Source: Flaccisagitta enflata
Lineage: Eukaryota; Chaetognatha; Sagittoidea; Aphragmophora
Direction of reading: 5' to 3'
Length of the DNA stretch: 64,000 bases
Assembly (NCBI GenBank): GCA_965153355.1
Contig: OZ231126.1
Coordinates: 35,092,001-35,156,000 of the forward strand
Shown here: positions 44,995-56,941 of the stretch, piece by piece
Layout: each line of letters opens with the position of its first letter
How positions within the stretch are numbered: position 1 is the stretch's first letter
Program-made: the position numbers and the translations under genes
Notes under the pieces: generated by a model
Databases searched by the model: none
What the model was told of the DNA's origin: nothing
What the model saw: only the letters and a program-made list of their open reading frames with translations

Positions 44995-45136
44995 AATGAC
45001 AGGCAACACCGCAAGATATATATCGACATTTTTAAACCATGAACAAGCAATCAAGCGTTAAATCGAGGTGAATTTGTTAGGATTGCATTGCTGCATGCAA
45101 TATCTCGATCTGTACAGGTTCCCCGTTATTGCTGTA

Positions 45137-45250
45137 GTCAATGGTGAAAGCTGATGATGATAAACTTTGTAAACCACCGATCTCCGTGTGTTGTCCTCAT
45201 GGATATGTCATCGACGAAATTCATCCTCAATTGGGACAACGACCAACCCG
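45137..45250 (+). CDS. Candidate exon with a CCPHG motif
   Basis: An acceptor-like TTCCCCGTTATTGCTGTAG is followed by an open frame reading NGESxx-free MVKADDDKLCKPPISVCCPH, then GYVIDEIHPQ. The Cys spacing CxPxxSVCCPxG resembles the cysteine motif of Methuselah-type GPCR ectodomains, but the match is short. About 20 codons later a different frame looks more protein-like (FILNWDNDQPEGSVFNP), which would need an indel or an unseen junction. It could be part of the same transcript as the Ig exon downstream, a separate gene, or a decayed exon. Confidence 0.3.
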
Positions 45251-45257
45251 AAGGTTC

Positions 45258-46200
45258 TGTTTTCAACCCCACTACAAACAACCACGACCGCGCGCCTGCA
45301 GCTTCTTCCGCTTTCATCCTCAGAGACACCTTCATCACTGCCAATGTCGGATGTTGAAAACCCGCTTCGGCGAACTTTAACGACGATGACAACCACAATG
45401 GTGACGCCAACACAAAGGCCATCACCTACGCCATCGCCAACGCCAATCCCGCGAACGCCAACGCCATTCCAGATGCCGATGCCACAACCAACGCCAATGC
45501 TACGAGCGTCAACCCCAATCCAGATGACGTTCACTAGCGAAACTTCTCCTTCGCCGTCCTCCTCCGGCTTGCCCACGTATGCTCCGTCCTTCAGCTGCTC
45601 GTCTCAAGCTATTTCCGCCTCCTCTTCTTCTCCTTCCACCTCCTCCTCCTCCTCCTCCTCCACCTCCTACTCTTCTCCTTCTTCTTCATCCTCGTTTCTT
45701 GGCTCCACAACGTCATCATCAAACTCCTCCTCTTTATCAGTCTCCTTGTATTCAAACGCCACTCCATCGTCATCCACGTCTACCACGTCTTCAACCGCCC
45801 ATTATTTCAACTCCTCCTCCTGCTTCTCCTCCTGCTCCTCCTCCTCTTCAGCCTCACCAATTGGTTCCTCCATGTCGTCATTAAAAGCATCTTCGTTTTC
45901 AAACGCCTCTCGATCGTCATCCACGTTTATCACACCTTCAACCGCCTGTTATTTCAACTCCTCTGTCATCGCCTCCGTCTGCTCCTCCTCCTCTTCCTCC
46001 GAATCGTCGTCCTCCTCTTCATCCTATCGTCGCTTCCTTCAAAAAGCCTCATCCTCCTCGAAATCTTCGTCAACCTCAAAGTCATCCTCATCTTCATCAA
46101 CTTCTGCTTCATCTTCATCTTCATCTTCATCTTCACCTTCATCTTCCTCGTCTTCACCTTCATCTTCTTCATCTTCATCTTCCTCGTCATCTCCTCCCTC
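45258..46200 (+). repeat. Low-complexity region: Thr/Pro then Ser-encoding trinucleotides
   Basis: ACGCCAACGCCAATCC-type repeats (45400-45530) are followed by TCCTCCTCC and (TCTTCA)n tracts (45600-46195). The plus-strand frame joined to the Ig exon is open throughout (Thr/Pro-rich then Ser-rich). Because trinucleotide tracts keep several frames open on both strands, this alone does not prove coding. Confidence 0.6.
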
Positions 46201-46204
46201 CCTC

Positions 46205-46625
46205 TTCTTCCTCTTCCTGCTCCTCTTCTCCCTGCTCGGCGTCTGCCAATCGGGCATCGAGGAGCTTTACACGGCCATTCCTGTCGGGGCTTCGATTTCC
46301 TTCGAGTGTTATTCCGAGACTCCGGCGGTTTGGGTCAAACAGTCTCCGGATTTGCAGCACGTCGAGTTTCTGTCTCACAACGGATTTCCCATCGACAATT
46401 CCGTCAATCTCAACAAATTCGCCTTCACCAAATTCGGAAATCGTTACGTTCTCATCGTCAAAAACGTGCTGTTCGCCGACGCCGGGATTTACAAATGCTC
46501 CAACGTGATGCAGGCCTCGTTGACGGTCGTGGCGCCGCCCATCTGCGACCCGCAGCGTCTCGTCGCCGTGCCGGAAAATCACGATCTCAGCGTCAGTTGC
46601 AGAGTTAATTTCGCCGGAGCGCCGC

Positions 46626-46628
<3 letters not shown>
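46205..46628 (+). CDS. Immunoglobulin-domain exon of a secreted or membrane protein
   Basis: The open frame starts with a leader-like hydrophobic run (FLFLLLFSLLGVCQSG), then encodes one complete Ig domain. It has the first Cys in SFECYS, core Trp in AVWVKQ, and the late DAGIYKC motif holding the second Cys. A linker (APPICDP) begins a second Ig domain with its first Cys in LSVSCRVNFAGAPPG. The exon ends GCCGCCGG|GTGAGA in phase 1, usual for Ig exons, so the rest of domain 2 should be in a later exon, not found here. The true start is uncertain: the frame is open back to 45188, but the Ser-rich part may be non-coding. Ig proteins of this type act in cell adhesion or recognition; no specific family is claimed. 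Confidence 0.75.
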
Positions 46629-46718
<90 letters not shown>

Positions 46719-46722
46719 GCTC
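46629..46722. repeat. (GA)n starting at the splice donor
   Basis: The GT of the donor (46629-46630) is followed at once by GAGAGAGA for about 90 bp with one GAGC break. Confidence 0.95.
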
Positions 46723-46754
46723 AAACACACAAATGCAAGTTGAATTCTAAGCAT

Positions 46755-47150
46755 GTACAGAAGGACCACTAATTTAGCGTGAGGCGGCACATTTTTTAGC
46801 ACCACCCCCTACAGCTCAAACCCATTAACTAATTTTTTCACTCAGAACAACTTTGGATACCTTGAGGCAATACAAATGGCGCCACCGTAGGGATTTTTGA
46901 GTTTCCACTTTTATCCCCTCCAAATTCTCATTTTTTGCCGACCCCTGAACCACCCCCGAGGGCCAAAAAATCGCATAATTGGGGGTGTTAAAAGTGGAAA
47001 TTCAAAAATCGCCACGGTGGCGCCATTTGTATTGCCCCAAGGTATCCAGAACAGTTCCAAGTGAAAAAATTGGTTAATGGGTTTGAGCTGTAGGGGGTGG
47101 TGCTAAAACTTTATGTGCCGCCTCACGCTAAATAAGTGGTCCTTCTGTAC
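46755..47150. mobile_element. 396-bp palindromic MITE downstream of the Ig exon
   Basis: The ~180-bp arms are inverted (GTACAGAAGGACCACTAATT, GCGTGAGGCGGCAC, CTACAGCTCAAACCCATTAAC at the left, the reverse at the right). TA at both tips would fit a Tc1/mariner-type target duplication. It would lie in the intron after the Ig exon. Confidence 0.8.
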
Positions 47151-47873
47151 AGAGTCGTAAACACAACTTGATTTGCTTATTGGAGTAAGGATGAACAGAA
47201 ACAGAACACGCTCTTTAATAGGCGTGTTTTCCTCGAATAAGACAGCCGCAATTTTGAAACGCCACAATAGACTTTGCAGTATTTCTTAGTTGCGATCAAA
47301 TGAAATATTCATAGAAAATATGTAAAGTACCAATAGCCTGAAGTCGCCAATCGATGGCACTGCATCAATTTCAGAGGTTGTGACTGACCAAAAACCAATG
47401 CAAGAATCAAGATGAATTCTGCTTCAAAAACTCTCCCAACTGACACTAGCTGTTTGACTATTTTGGAGGTGGCCCAGGCGTCGAACACAGATACGCCAAC
47501 GGAGGGCCGCCGTGGAGACGAGTAGTCCTAACGGGACTGACCGCTGGATGGGTATATCAGCTAGACTCTCATAGCTGAAAAGGACGGATGAAAAGTGAAA
47601 TGAATTACCGTATTGCTGATACCAGGGTATAAACACTCATCTGCAAAAAAATTAATCATTTTTCGTTTGTCTGTCTGTGGGTCGACTCGTTCAGCCATCC
47701 TGTCTGCCTGTCCGCCTGTCTGCCTGTCTGCCTGAAAAAAGGCGGATTTGATCGGCGATTATGGACACAAAAATCTGAGGCGACTAACTGTCAAAATGGT
47801 TGACGTATGGATGGAGAAACGAGACGGCCATGTAGCCAAAGATGTAAGAACAGGTCGCCCAGGGGCAATATGT
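47151..47873. other. Intergenic or intronic DNA, no exon seen
   Basis: GTCTGCCTGTCTGCC repeats near 47690-47735. No clear second Ig exon was found. Confidence 0.35.
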
Positions 47874-48475
47874 GGTCAGCGATACCCGTTGCCCTGCTTT
47901 GCATGATTGTGAATTTGTGTGAGGGGAAGCAGGGCAGCGGCCCCGAAGTCCTGTAGAACACAGGGAGACTTTCGTTTGTCATACCTGACAACATTGATGA
48001 GATGCTATAGTGCACTGATTGAAGGCTTTCAAGAGTCTGAAGGCTTTCCCAAGGCTTAAATGGCCATCAGGTCTGATTTGAAGCCTGACAGCGCTACTTT
48101 GAAGCCTGTGAGCCCTATTTTGAAGCCTCAGAGGGCTAATTTGTGGCCTCAGAGGGCTAGTTTGAGGCCTGAGAGGGCTAATTTGAGGCCTGAGAGGCCA
48201 GGTTTGAGACCTGAGAGACCAGATTTGAGGCCTGAGGGGCCGGATTTGAGGCCTGAGGGGCCAGATTTGAGGCCTGAGAGGCCGGATTTGAGGCCTGAGA
48301 GGTCGGATTTGAGGCCTGAGAGGCCGGATTTGAGGCCTGAGAGGCCAGATTTGAGACCTGAGAGGCTGGATGTGGGGTCTGAGGAGCTTGAATGGGGGGG
48401 GACGCACGGACGAATGGACGGACGAACGAAAGTCCCCCTGTGTTCTACAGGACTTCGTCCCCTTCGCTGCCCAAA
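47874..48475. mobile_element. Palindromic minisatellite element with ~21-bp core units
   Basis: A short hairpin repeat (GGTCAGCGATACC..., 47874) leads into GGGCAGCGGCCCCGAAG, CTGTAGAACACAGGGAGAC. The core is about 15 units of TTTGAGGCCTGAGAGGCCGGA (48115-48375). The right arm CGGACGAACGAAAG, CCCCCTGTGTTCTACAGGAC closes it. Frames of LRPERPD type are translations of the core. Confidence 0.8.
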
Positions 48476-48491
48476 AAGCGAGAAAGGAAAA

Positions 48492-48679
48492 CAAGGCCGG
48501 ATACACGGCTACTCTAGTCGCGTGCGGGTGGGCAGGGGCAGTTATGGAGAAGGTCACTGGGGTGTTTGGGCAGAAGCAGTGGGCTCAAAAACGCCAAAAT
48601 AGTAAAATGGGGACTGACTGACAGATGGGCGGACGGACGGTCGGATATAGCAGGCTGTAGAGTCGCGTGGCACGCGACC
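48492..48679 (+). mobile_element. Short HINE, subfamily A
   Basis: CAAGGCCGGATACACGGC, TAGTCGCGTGCGGGTGGGC, GGGCGGACGGACGG, and a 19-bp near-palindrome ending GCACGCGACC. It lies 17 bp from the previous palindromic element. Confidence 0.85.
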
Positions 48680-48854
48680 AAAAAAGAATCCTCTGCGTTA
48701 AAGACGGCTAAGATCTGCCTCATCATCGGGCTTAAGAAAGGATCTGATAAAAAAAGAAATCATGTCACTCAGGCTGACAGCCTCTGCTGAACCTAGAGAG
48801 GGAGAAAAAAAGGAAGATAACACAAAATAAAGACCAAAAGAAGAATGAAGGGGA

Positions 48855-49018
48855 GAAGAAAAAGAAAAAGAAAAAGGAAAGAAAAAGAAAAAGAAAAAGA
48901 AAAAGAAAAAAAAAGAAAGCGAAAAAGAAAAAAGTAAGAGAAAGAAAAAGAAAACGAAAAAAAAAAAAAAAAGAGAAAAAGAGAGAAAAAGTTGGTGACG
49001 AAAAAGAAAAGGAAAAAG
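48855..49018. repeat. GAAAAAGAAAAAG purine tract
   Basis: Degenerate (GAAAAA)n with no coding content. Confidence 0.85.
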
Positions 49019-49119
49019 AGACATGGCGGGTGATCAAGCTCCTTGATAGCCTCTTTGTGAATCTGAAGAAATTCATGATTCAAGGTGGCCCATGCCGTCT
49101 GAACGACAAGCAATAGAAA

Positions 49120-49290
49120 CAAGGCCGGGTACATGGCTACCCAAGTCGCGTGCGGGTGGACTGAGGCAGTGATGTAAAATGCCAACTCAAGCATTTGGGC
49201 AGGAGTGCCCAAAAACGCAAAAAACGCCGAAAAAGCAAACGGTGACCAACCAACCGACATAGCGGATTATAGAGTCGCGTGCATTCGACT
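49120..49290 (+). mobile_element. Short HINE, subfamily A, decayed hairpin
   Basis: CAAGGCCGGGTACATGGC, AAGTCGCGTGCGGGTGG; the 3' hairpin is AGTCGCGTGCATTCGACT and the tetranucleotide block is reduced to CCAACCAACCGAC. Confidence 0.8.
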
Positions 49291-49650
49291 AAAAAGAAGC
49301 AAACTAAGCAAGTTGCTCATTACGAATGAGTGGGTAAACAACAACAAAAATAGTTTTTGTCGCGGACGGACACGTCATCTTATTTAACGTGGCCGTGTCA
49401 GTCCGAATTGGTTGTCGGACTTGAAATTGAGGCTGAGGTCCCTGTGCATTTATCGCCTCTACGACCATGCTTGTGCTCCACTTGTTTTTTACCTGTACCA
49501 AAGCGTATTAAAGCTTAAACGATGACCTGATCATGTTTCTGGCCTTTGACGATAAAAAGAGCATGAAGGAGCAAATCTTTATAAAAGAGACGGCAAAAAT
49601 GCAGGACAGATAATAAAAAAAAATTATCAAAATGTATTTCTTTAAAAGAA

Positions 49651-49842
49651 CAAGGCCAGATACACGGCTACCGAAGTCGCGTGCGGGTGGGCAGGGGCCA
49701 TTTTTGAGGTCACCAGACCATTTGGGCAAGAGCAGTGAGGTCAAAGAAATAAAATTATAAAAAAAAGTAAAGTGTGACGGACGGATGGACCGACCGACCG
49801 ACCGACGGACAAAGCAGGTTGTAGAGTCGCGTGCACGCGACT
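49651..49842 (+). mobile_element. Short HINE, subfamily A, intact
   Basis: CAAGGCCAGATACACGGC, AAGTCGCGTGCGGGTGGGC, (GACC)n block and a perfect 18-bp palindrome at 49825-49842. The core is nearly identical to the copy at 33981. Confidence 0.9.
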
Positions 49843-49876
49843 AAAAATGTTGAAGAAGGGGAAAGGCAGAAGAAAA

Positions 49877-49879
<3 letters not shown>

Positions 49880-49962
<83 letters not shown>
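49880..49962. repeat. (GA)n microsatellite
   Basis: About 41 units, starting ~35 bp after a HINE. Confidence 0.95.
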
Positions 49963-49965
<3 letters not shown>

Positions 49966-50517
49966 ATTCATCTAAGAATAGCATATGTTCAGCGATAACC
50001 GGTAGCCTGCTTTGAGTGTTTAACCAAAGTGGGATGAGAGCAGAACAGCGGCCCCAAAAGGCTAATGATCCATAGAACACAGGGGTAAATTTCTTTGGTA
50101 TGTGAAGAAAATTAGATTTAATGGAGGAGACTGAATAGTGGTTTAGCAGGGTTAATTTGAGACCTTAGAAAAACTAATTCGAAGTCTCAGAGGTAAGTTG
50201 AGGTCATTGAATGGGTAACTTTGAGTTAAATCTTAGATTTGAGAGAGCCAGGAACGATTCTACAGGGCATCGGCTCTTGGAGGCCGCTGCCCATAAAAAG
50301 AGAGGGAGTAAGTCTCTTCACGGAGGTCAGAATAAGTAACATGGGGTCGAAAGTGCGAAGGTTACGTAGAAATATTTCTTTGTTTGTTTGGTTTTCTCCA
50401 ACTTTCTGCTCTGCCGAGTTTAATTATATTCATAAATCTCGGCCTGGAGATGGAGATGGAAATGTAGGAAAAACAAAAGAGAAAAAGACAGGAACCAAGA
50501 ATTATGAACACAATGAA

Positions 50518-50720
<203 letters not shown>

Positions 50721-51026
50721 CAAAGAGAAACAGGCAGAGAAAAAAGGGGAAAACAAAGAAAGAAACAAAGATAAAGAGGAAGAAAAAAAGAAACAAAGAT
50801 TAGGAAACAAAGATAAAGAAAAAGAAAGAGAGAAGAGGTAAAAAAAAAGGCTGGCAGAGAAAGACCAAAGGAAACCGGGCAATAACCGGAGAGGGGGAAA
50901 AAAAAAAAAAGAGTAAAAAATTGTACGTCACAAACTGAAATAAAATACAAGAAGTGAGAGAATGAAAAAAGGAGAGAATACAACTCGAACGAAAAAAGCA
51001 AAAGAAGAACAAGTATGTTTATTTCT

Positions 51027-51171
51027 AGTCGTGGACTAGCGACTCTACACCTTGCCTTGTCGGTCGGTCCGTCCGTCCGTCCATCCAAAATATTTCTAAA
51101 CTAGCGAGCGGTTTTCGCATTACTGCTCCTGCCCAACCGTCCGCTACTGGATTGCCGTGTATCCGGCCTTG
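51027..51171 (-). mobile_element. Short HINE, subfamily B
   Basis: Hairpin AGTCGTGGACTAGCGACT, ACACCTTGCCTTGTCGG, GTCCGTCCGTCC block, GCCCAACCGTCCGCTACTGG, and ATTGCCGTGTATCCGGCCTTG at the 5' terminus. Confidence 0.85.
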
Positions 51172-51339
51172 TTTGGTTGGGCAGAGGCTAAAGCCTAAAT
51201 AACGCGTTTCTCACTTTTTAACTCGACCATCATAAACCAACCGGCGGACGGACTGACTGACGAACCACCTTACCAACGGACCATCTCATCAATTGCAGAG
51301 ATTGTGTAATCAATGATTACTAATCATCACCTCTCCGCG

Positions 51340-51935
51340 TACTATCTAGGAAATAGAAATCTTCCCACCTAAGAATTTATGTCTTTTATCAACACAATCA
51401 CGTATATCAGTTGAACCCAAGTCAATAAATAATGGATGTAGGCTCCCTTTGGCTCAATTACCACCGCCATTATCCAGTTCAGCAATTTGTAGAGTTTCTG
51501 GAGGTACTTTGGAGTGATGGCTTCCAGCCTTTTTGCGTGGTAAAATTTTTTTACCTTTTTTCACCTTTAAATGAGCATAACTTTTAAATGGCTGAACTGA
51601 TTTTGTTGCGCAAAAAAACAAAAAGATGCCCCTTGAAAAACTCTTTAGTTTGGCCACCAATTTTTTGTCAATTCATCAAAAGACGAAGGAGATATTAATT
51701 TTTGAATGAATAAGACTAACTGTAAAAAAAAACAAATTCAGGAACCTTTAAAAGGTATGATTTCATTCAAAGTAAGATAACTTCTAAACCCATTGAGATA
51801 GCAAGATGCGGTCTGCGTAGATGGCTTGCAAATTTGAAGAGCTTCATTTTTGTCACCAATTTTTTATCAATCAGATGAATCTAACAAGAGTTATTGACTG
51901 AAACGTGTGGGAAGATTTCTATTTCCTAGATAGTA
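51340..51935 (-). mobile_element. Tc1/mariner element, 596 bp, internally deleted
   Basis: The 29-bp perfect inverted ends (TACTATCTAGGAAATAGAAA... / ...TTTCTATTTCCTAGATAGTA) have TA edges. On the minus strand near 51430-51530 a frame reads ITPKYLQKLYKLLNWIMAVV then IEPKGAY, the transposase C-terminus. The catalytic region is gone. Confidence 0.85.
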
Positions 51936-52289
51936 GTAACTGAGTGAGAAACCAAATGACTAAAAGAGATTCATCTACACGTTACCAAAAGACGAATATT
52001 TGTGTTTGGACATAAGAACATTGGTACAAAATAATAGACAACTATTTGTTCGGCCCATGGACGTTTTTTTTTCGGCCTCTAGAGTCAGGCCAATAGACGT
52101 ACATTTGTCAGGTCGACCAGCAAACATGCAAACATGACCAGAGGCGCGCGCACACGCAAAAGGGATTGTTGATGTTTTTGTCATATGGAATAAACATCGC
52201 TAAAAGAGAGACTTTGCCTCCTTTACCCGACTCCTCTCTTGAGGATTCCGAAGCAGAAAAGAGAAATAAAAGAACAAATTATGATACTT
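51936..52289. other. Intergenic DNA, no gene seen
   Basis: No repeat or exon supported. Confidence 0.35.
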
Positions 52290-52432
52290 GTGGGAAACCA
52301 GAGAGGTAGAGGCAGAGGCAGAGGCAGAAAAGGGGAAACCAGCGGCAGGGTCAGAGGCAGAGGCAGAGGCAGAGGCAAAGGCAGAGGAAGAGGCATAGGA
52401 AGAGGCAGAAAAGGGGAAACCAGCGGCTGGGT

Positions 52433-52463
<31 letters not shown>

Positions 52464-52500
52464 AGAGGCAGAAAAGAGGAAAACCAGCGGCAGAGGCAGC
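52290..52500. repeat. (AGAGGC)n hexanucleotide array
   Basis: Three blocks of GGCAGA repeats are separated by copies of AAAAGGGGAAACCAGCGGC. The Arg-Gly frame is a repeat product. GTGTCAGGGGTGCATG-type units follow to 52660. Confidence 0.85.
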
Positions 52501-52916
52501 GAAGACGCTTAACTGGATCCAGTGGCAAAGTTGGCGGGATTGGCAGGGGTGTGTGTCAGGGGTGCATGTCAGGGGTGACAGTGGATGTCAGGGGTGCGTG
52601 TTAGGGGTGCGTGTTAGGGGTGACGGTGGGTGTCACGGGTACATGGGATAAAGTTGATGTCAGGGGTGGGAGGGAGGAGGAGGACGTCAGAGATACAAAA
52701 TAGGAAGATAATGCGGCGGCGGCGGTGGTGTCGGAGTCGGCATCGATGTCGGCAGCGATGTCGGCAGCGATGTTGGCGGCGACGGCGACGGCGATTCCAA
52801 TGTATTTTACATTCATTAAGAAAAAAAGTAAGTCACAATCATGGAAATTCTAAATAAAAGGAAATTAGGGTTACTGCATTGTTTGTGGCCTGACGCCAAA
52901 ACACAAACAGTCCCAA

Positions 52917-53075
52917 ACGCACAGACGCACGCACGCGCACACGCACGCGAAACACCCACGCGCACACGCACACGCACGCGCACGCGCATGCGCACTCGCA
53001 TGCGCACACGCACGCACGCGCACGCGCATGCGCACGCACGCACGCGCACGCACGCGCACACGCGCACTCGAGAGT
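52917..53075. repeat. Compound (CACGCG)n / (CA)n tract
   Basis: Alternating purine-pyrimidine ACGCGCACGCGCATGCGC, a potential left-handed DNA former. Confidence 0.8.
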
Positions 53076-53299
53076 GGACACTTTCACACGTCAGAAACCT
53101 TGACTCGCTTAAGGCGGGAAACCATTTGGATCTGCGCAAATTTTTGCTCCACTTTTCGATCATCAAAACATTTGCAATCTGTTTTTCGTAATAGACCATC
53201 CATTCAGCGAATAAAAAATACACGGAATCTATCGCAAAAAAAAAAAAAAAAAAAGTTTTTCTTTTACTGATACATATAAAAAGCTTTAGAGTGAGATTT

Positions 53300-53302
<3 letters not shown>

Positions 53303-53359
<57 letters not shown>
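53303..53359. repeat. (GA)n microsatellite
   Basis: About 28 units. A (CAGA)n run follows at 53465-53524. Confidence 0.95.
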
Positions 53360-53360
<1 letters not shown>

Positions 53361-53463
53361 TGACAGAACTTGAGAAACTCTGAGGCAGACAGAAAGATAC
53401 TCACAGGCAGAGAAGCGCAAAGACATAGAGACAGACATACAGAAAGAAAACTAGATTTATCTC

Positions 53464-53524
<61 letters not shown>

Positions 53525-53677
53525 AAGGCAGACAGAGGGTGTTCTGGACCCAGTTAATGGAGCAGAACGTAGTACATTTTTTCTTTTACCGTCTTGCCAA
53601 AAATCAAAACAAACCATAAGTTTTTTTTTATTCCTTTAGCGCCTGTGTATACATCTATTCCTTAAAGCCTGAGTTCT

Positions 53678-53864
<187 letters not shown>

Positions 53865-54102
53865 TCCTTAATGGCTGAGTTTTTGTGTGTAAACTCCGTG
53901 GGGGGGGGGGGGGAAAGATGGTAGGTTTGTGTTTACTCGAAACAGGAGCGCCCTGATTCAGGCAGGTGCATATTTAGAAGTATACAATAAAAAAAAGGTG
54001 GCATTGAACAGACTTTAAACTACTTTTTATGTGCGTTCTCGCATATCTGTACGAAGTCATAACTGCTGAACTCTAGGTTTATCTGTCAGTCGGTGTTCTT
54101 TC

Positions 54103-54340
54103 ATTCATTCACTTATTCATTCATTCGCTCATTTATTTATTCATTCATCCATTCATTCATTCATTCATTCATACATTCATATATTCATTTATTCATTCTT
54201 TCATTCATTCATTCGCTCATTCATTCATTCATTCATTCATTCATTCATTCATTCATTCATTCATTCATTCATTCATTCATTCATTCAATCATTTATTTGA
54301 GGATTCCTTTTTGTATTCACTCATTCATTCACTCATTCAT
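54103..54340. repeat. (ATTC)n microsatellite
   Basis: Perfect in the middle, degenerate at both ends. Confidence 0.95.
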
Positions 54341-54525
54341 TTACTACGTTAACTCGTTGGTCCATCTGTCTGTCCATCAATCAAGCTAAAGAAATAGTGA
54401 GATAGACAGATAAATGCGTAGATATACCGAGAGAAAGATATTTATGTAGGTAAATAGTCAAATTTTGGGAGTTAGTTCCTGCTGCTCGGAAGGAAAACAG
54501 CGGATCTGACTCCATGTATTCAACA

Positions 54526-55137
54526 CAGGGGCCAGTAGAGGAATGCCGGGCCCCTATACAATAAAAAAATCCGCCCCCCCCCCCGATTCCCCTTCCTTCT
54601 CCCAATTTTCGCACAAATGCCAGCCCGATGATAGCACATGCAGTTTTTAAAGATTTGTTTTCAGTTTCTATACATTCATTGTGAAGAACAAAATTCAAAC
54701 CAGTGTTGATCTGAGAACTTTGATCTGTGAGAAACAATAAAAAAAATCAGCAATGATAGAACAAAATGAAGCAAACAATTACTTATGAAGCAGAAGCAAG
54801 TGCAAAGAAGCAGGTTAAAAAATATCAAATATTTTCTTATGTAACGGTGCTAGCAGCTAAGGGCCCGGTTTTGCATACTATTCCCTCAGCCCCAGGTGCC
54901 TAGGTCCATGTTGGATCCATGACTTTTTTTTCTTCTTTTTTTTTCTTTTTTGTCCCTCTTTTTTTTTTCCTTCTTTTTCCTCTTTTTTCTTCCTTTTTTT
55001 TCTTTTTTTCCTTTTTCTTTTCTATTTTCCCTACTTTTTTCTCTTCATTTCTAAGACCTTTCAGGGGACCTCCGGGCCCCCCTGAGGCCCGGGCCCCTAG
55101 ACTTTGTCCAGGGTGTCTAGGCCTCTGCAGGCCTCTG
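54526..55137. mobile_element. hAT-type element with 8-bp target duplication
   Basis: The ends CAGGGGCCAGTAGAGG and (inverted) CAGAGGCCTGCAGAGG are imperfect terminal repeats. ATTCAACA flanks both sides (54518-54525 and 55138-55145). GGGCCC-rich subterminal blocks and pyrimidine tracts fill the 612 bp, and there is no transposase. It inserted at the edge of a ~45-bp tandem repeat (GATGA(G/A)GCGGTGCCT) that continues to 55240. Confidence 0.85.
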
Positions 55138-55411
55138 ATTCAACATAAATGATGAGGCGGTGCCTATCTATTTATTCAATATACATGATGAAGCGGTGCC
55201 TGTCCATTTATTGAGCGTATATGATAAAGTGGTACCGAGATGACAACAAACGTCAGCGCGTAAAAACTCGAAGCGATGACATGACGCGCCGGAGGGAAGA
55301 GGAGGAAGAGGAGGAGGAAGAGGAAGAGGAAGAGGAGGAGGGAGGAAAAAGGCACAATCAAAATGCCACAGTCAAGTGGCAACGGCGAAAGTGTGAGGCT
55401 GGTTTGGGGTC

Positions 55412-55416
<5 letters not shown>

Positions 55417-55488
<72 letters not shown>
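55417..55488. repeat. (GA)n microsatellite
   Basis: About 36 units, preceded by a GAGGAGGAAGAGG tract at 55287-55345. Confidence 0.95.
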
Positions 55489-55490
<2 letters not shown>

Positions 55491-55619
55491 GTGCAAAGAC
55501 CAATGCAAATCAGACCGATTGACCAACAAAGGGATGAACATATCCTTTGAAAGGCTTGGTTTGGCGCGTGTAAAAAGAGTTATTGTGCTTTGACAGAGAT
55601 GGTTGAGTACTAATCGTCG

Positions 55620-55780
55620 CCCCCCTTTATTGCCTCTGCCCGTATTCAATTCCTCTGCTCAGTGCATGTCTTCATTGCCCCTACCCACATTTATTTCTCC
55701 TGCCCACCGTCGTTGCCCCTGCCCACCTTTATTGCCCCTGCTCACCTTCATTTCCCCTGCCCAGCATCACTGCCCTTATC
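55620..55780. repeat. ~22-bp minisatellite (TTTATTGCCCCTGCCCACC)
   Basis: About seven units. It is the complement of the unit amplified in the HINE at 41339, which suggests origin from a HINE interior. Confidence 0.75.
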
Positions 55781-56901
55781 TTTTACTTTGCCAAATAAAC
55801 TGGCGACGTCACAGTTGGCGAGAAAAAAAAAGCAAACCTCGTAGCTGCTTTCCTCTCGTCCTTGTGGTGGATTTACCACGCCTCTCTCTTTTATATATTT
55901 ACCTCCGCATTTTGTACTTTCACCGCGTGGGTTATATATTTGGAAAGCACGAGCAAAGATGGAAAGAAGATATAGACGGAATAGAAAAGAGCTAGTTCCC
56001 CAAGGTTGGGGCATGGTCAACGGTAGCCCAGCCCTACTTTATAAGATTTGATTACAGAAACAGGCCGAGCAGTAGCCCAGCCCATCTCCGGTAATGGCAC
56101 TAGCATTGCGCCTCGAGAAGTGTTGGGATCCATGTTGTAGTTTCTAATCACTAATTATCTATATACAGCCTCGATATCAAATAGTAGCCTCAGTTTTCAC
56201 TTTCCAAGATCCTAGCCTGGAAACCTACAATTCTAGTCTTCAAGGCCCAAAATTTTTGTCTCACGGAAAGGGGAAGATACAAAGACCTGCATTTAGACAG
56301 ACGCAGGTAAATGTACCTGTGTTTACTTCCTTCCATGCATGGGGCTATTGCTAGAAAAATGATCCAGAAATGTGGAAATGGAGGGGTGAGAGATGGGATA
56401 TCATCGGGATAAACAAAGAGAGCTAGAGAGCAAGCTAGAGAGTAAGGTTGTTGGGCATGGAGAATGCAAGAGAGAAAAATGTGAGGTTGTTGGGTTTGGG
56501 TTCAGAATAGCGAGTCATCGAGCTTGTGACTAGAATGTGAGGGATGTTTGGCTTGGGTTGAGGATAAAGAATAATAGAGTGGAATGAGAGTGTTGTTGGG
56601 CATGGGTTCAGGATAAATAGCCGGAGAGCTGAAGAGCAAGAGAGTTGAAGATGAGTGGTGTTGGGCATGGATTGGAAACCGTGAGTGAGAGTGTAAGAAA
56701 GGCAGAGAGCAAGTGAGCGAGACAGCGAGAGAGTGAGAGAGCAAGGAAGTTGAGGGGTTGTTGGGCAGGCATGATGGGCGATTTATGAGGTAAAAACAGG
56801 ATATAGTTTGGCTCTCACCGACGCCATTTCTGCCTTAGGATGAAAAAGAGATGTTTATGTATGCCTCGGAAAGGGGAGAAGTAATCCAGACGCAAATATG
56901 G

Positions 56902-56905
<4 letters not shown>
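55781..56905. other. Intergenic DNA, no gene seen
   Basis: A loose GTTGTTGGGCATGG-containing ~60-bp repeat spans 56440-56770. No exon is supported. Confidence 0.4.

Positions 56906-56940
<35 letters not shown>
56906..56940. repeat. (GA)n microsatellite
   Basis: About 17 units. Confidence 0.9.

Positions 56941-56941
<1 letters not shown>

Noticed and set aside
48060-48602. 180-residue frame with LRPERPD repeats
   Set aside because: Translation of the ~21-bp core of a palindromic element. It runs into a HINE at its 3' end.
52239-52604. Arg-Gly-rich (RGG-like) protein
   Set aside because: The frame is a hexanucleotide (AGAGGC) array. No splice or start context and no flanking conserved sequence.
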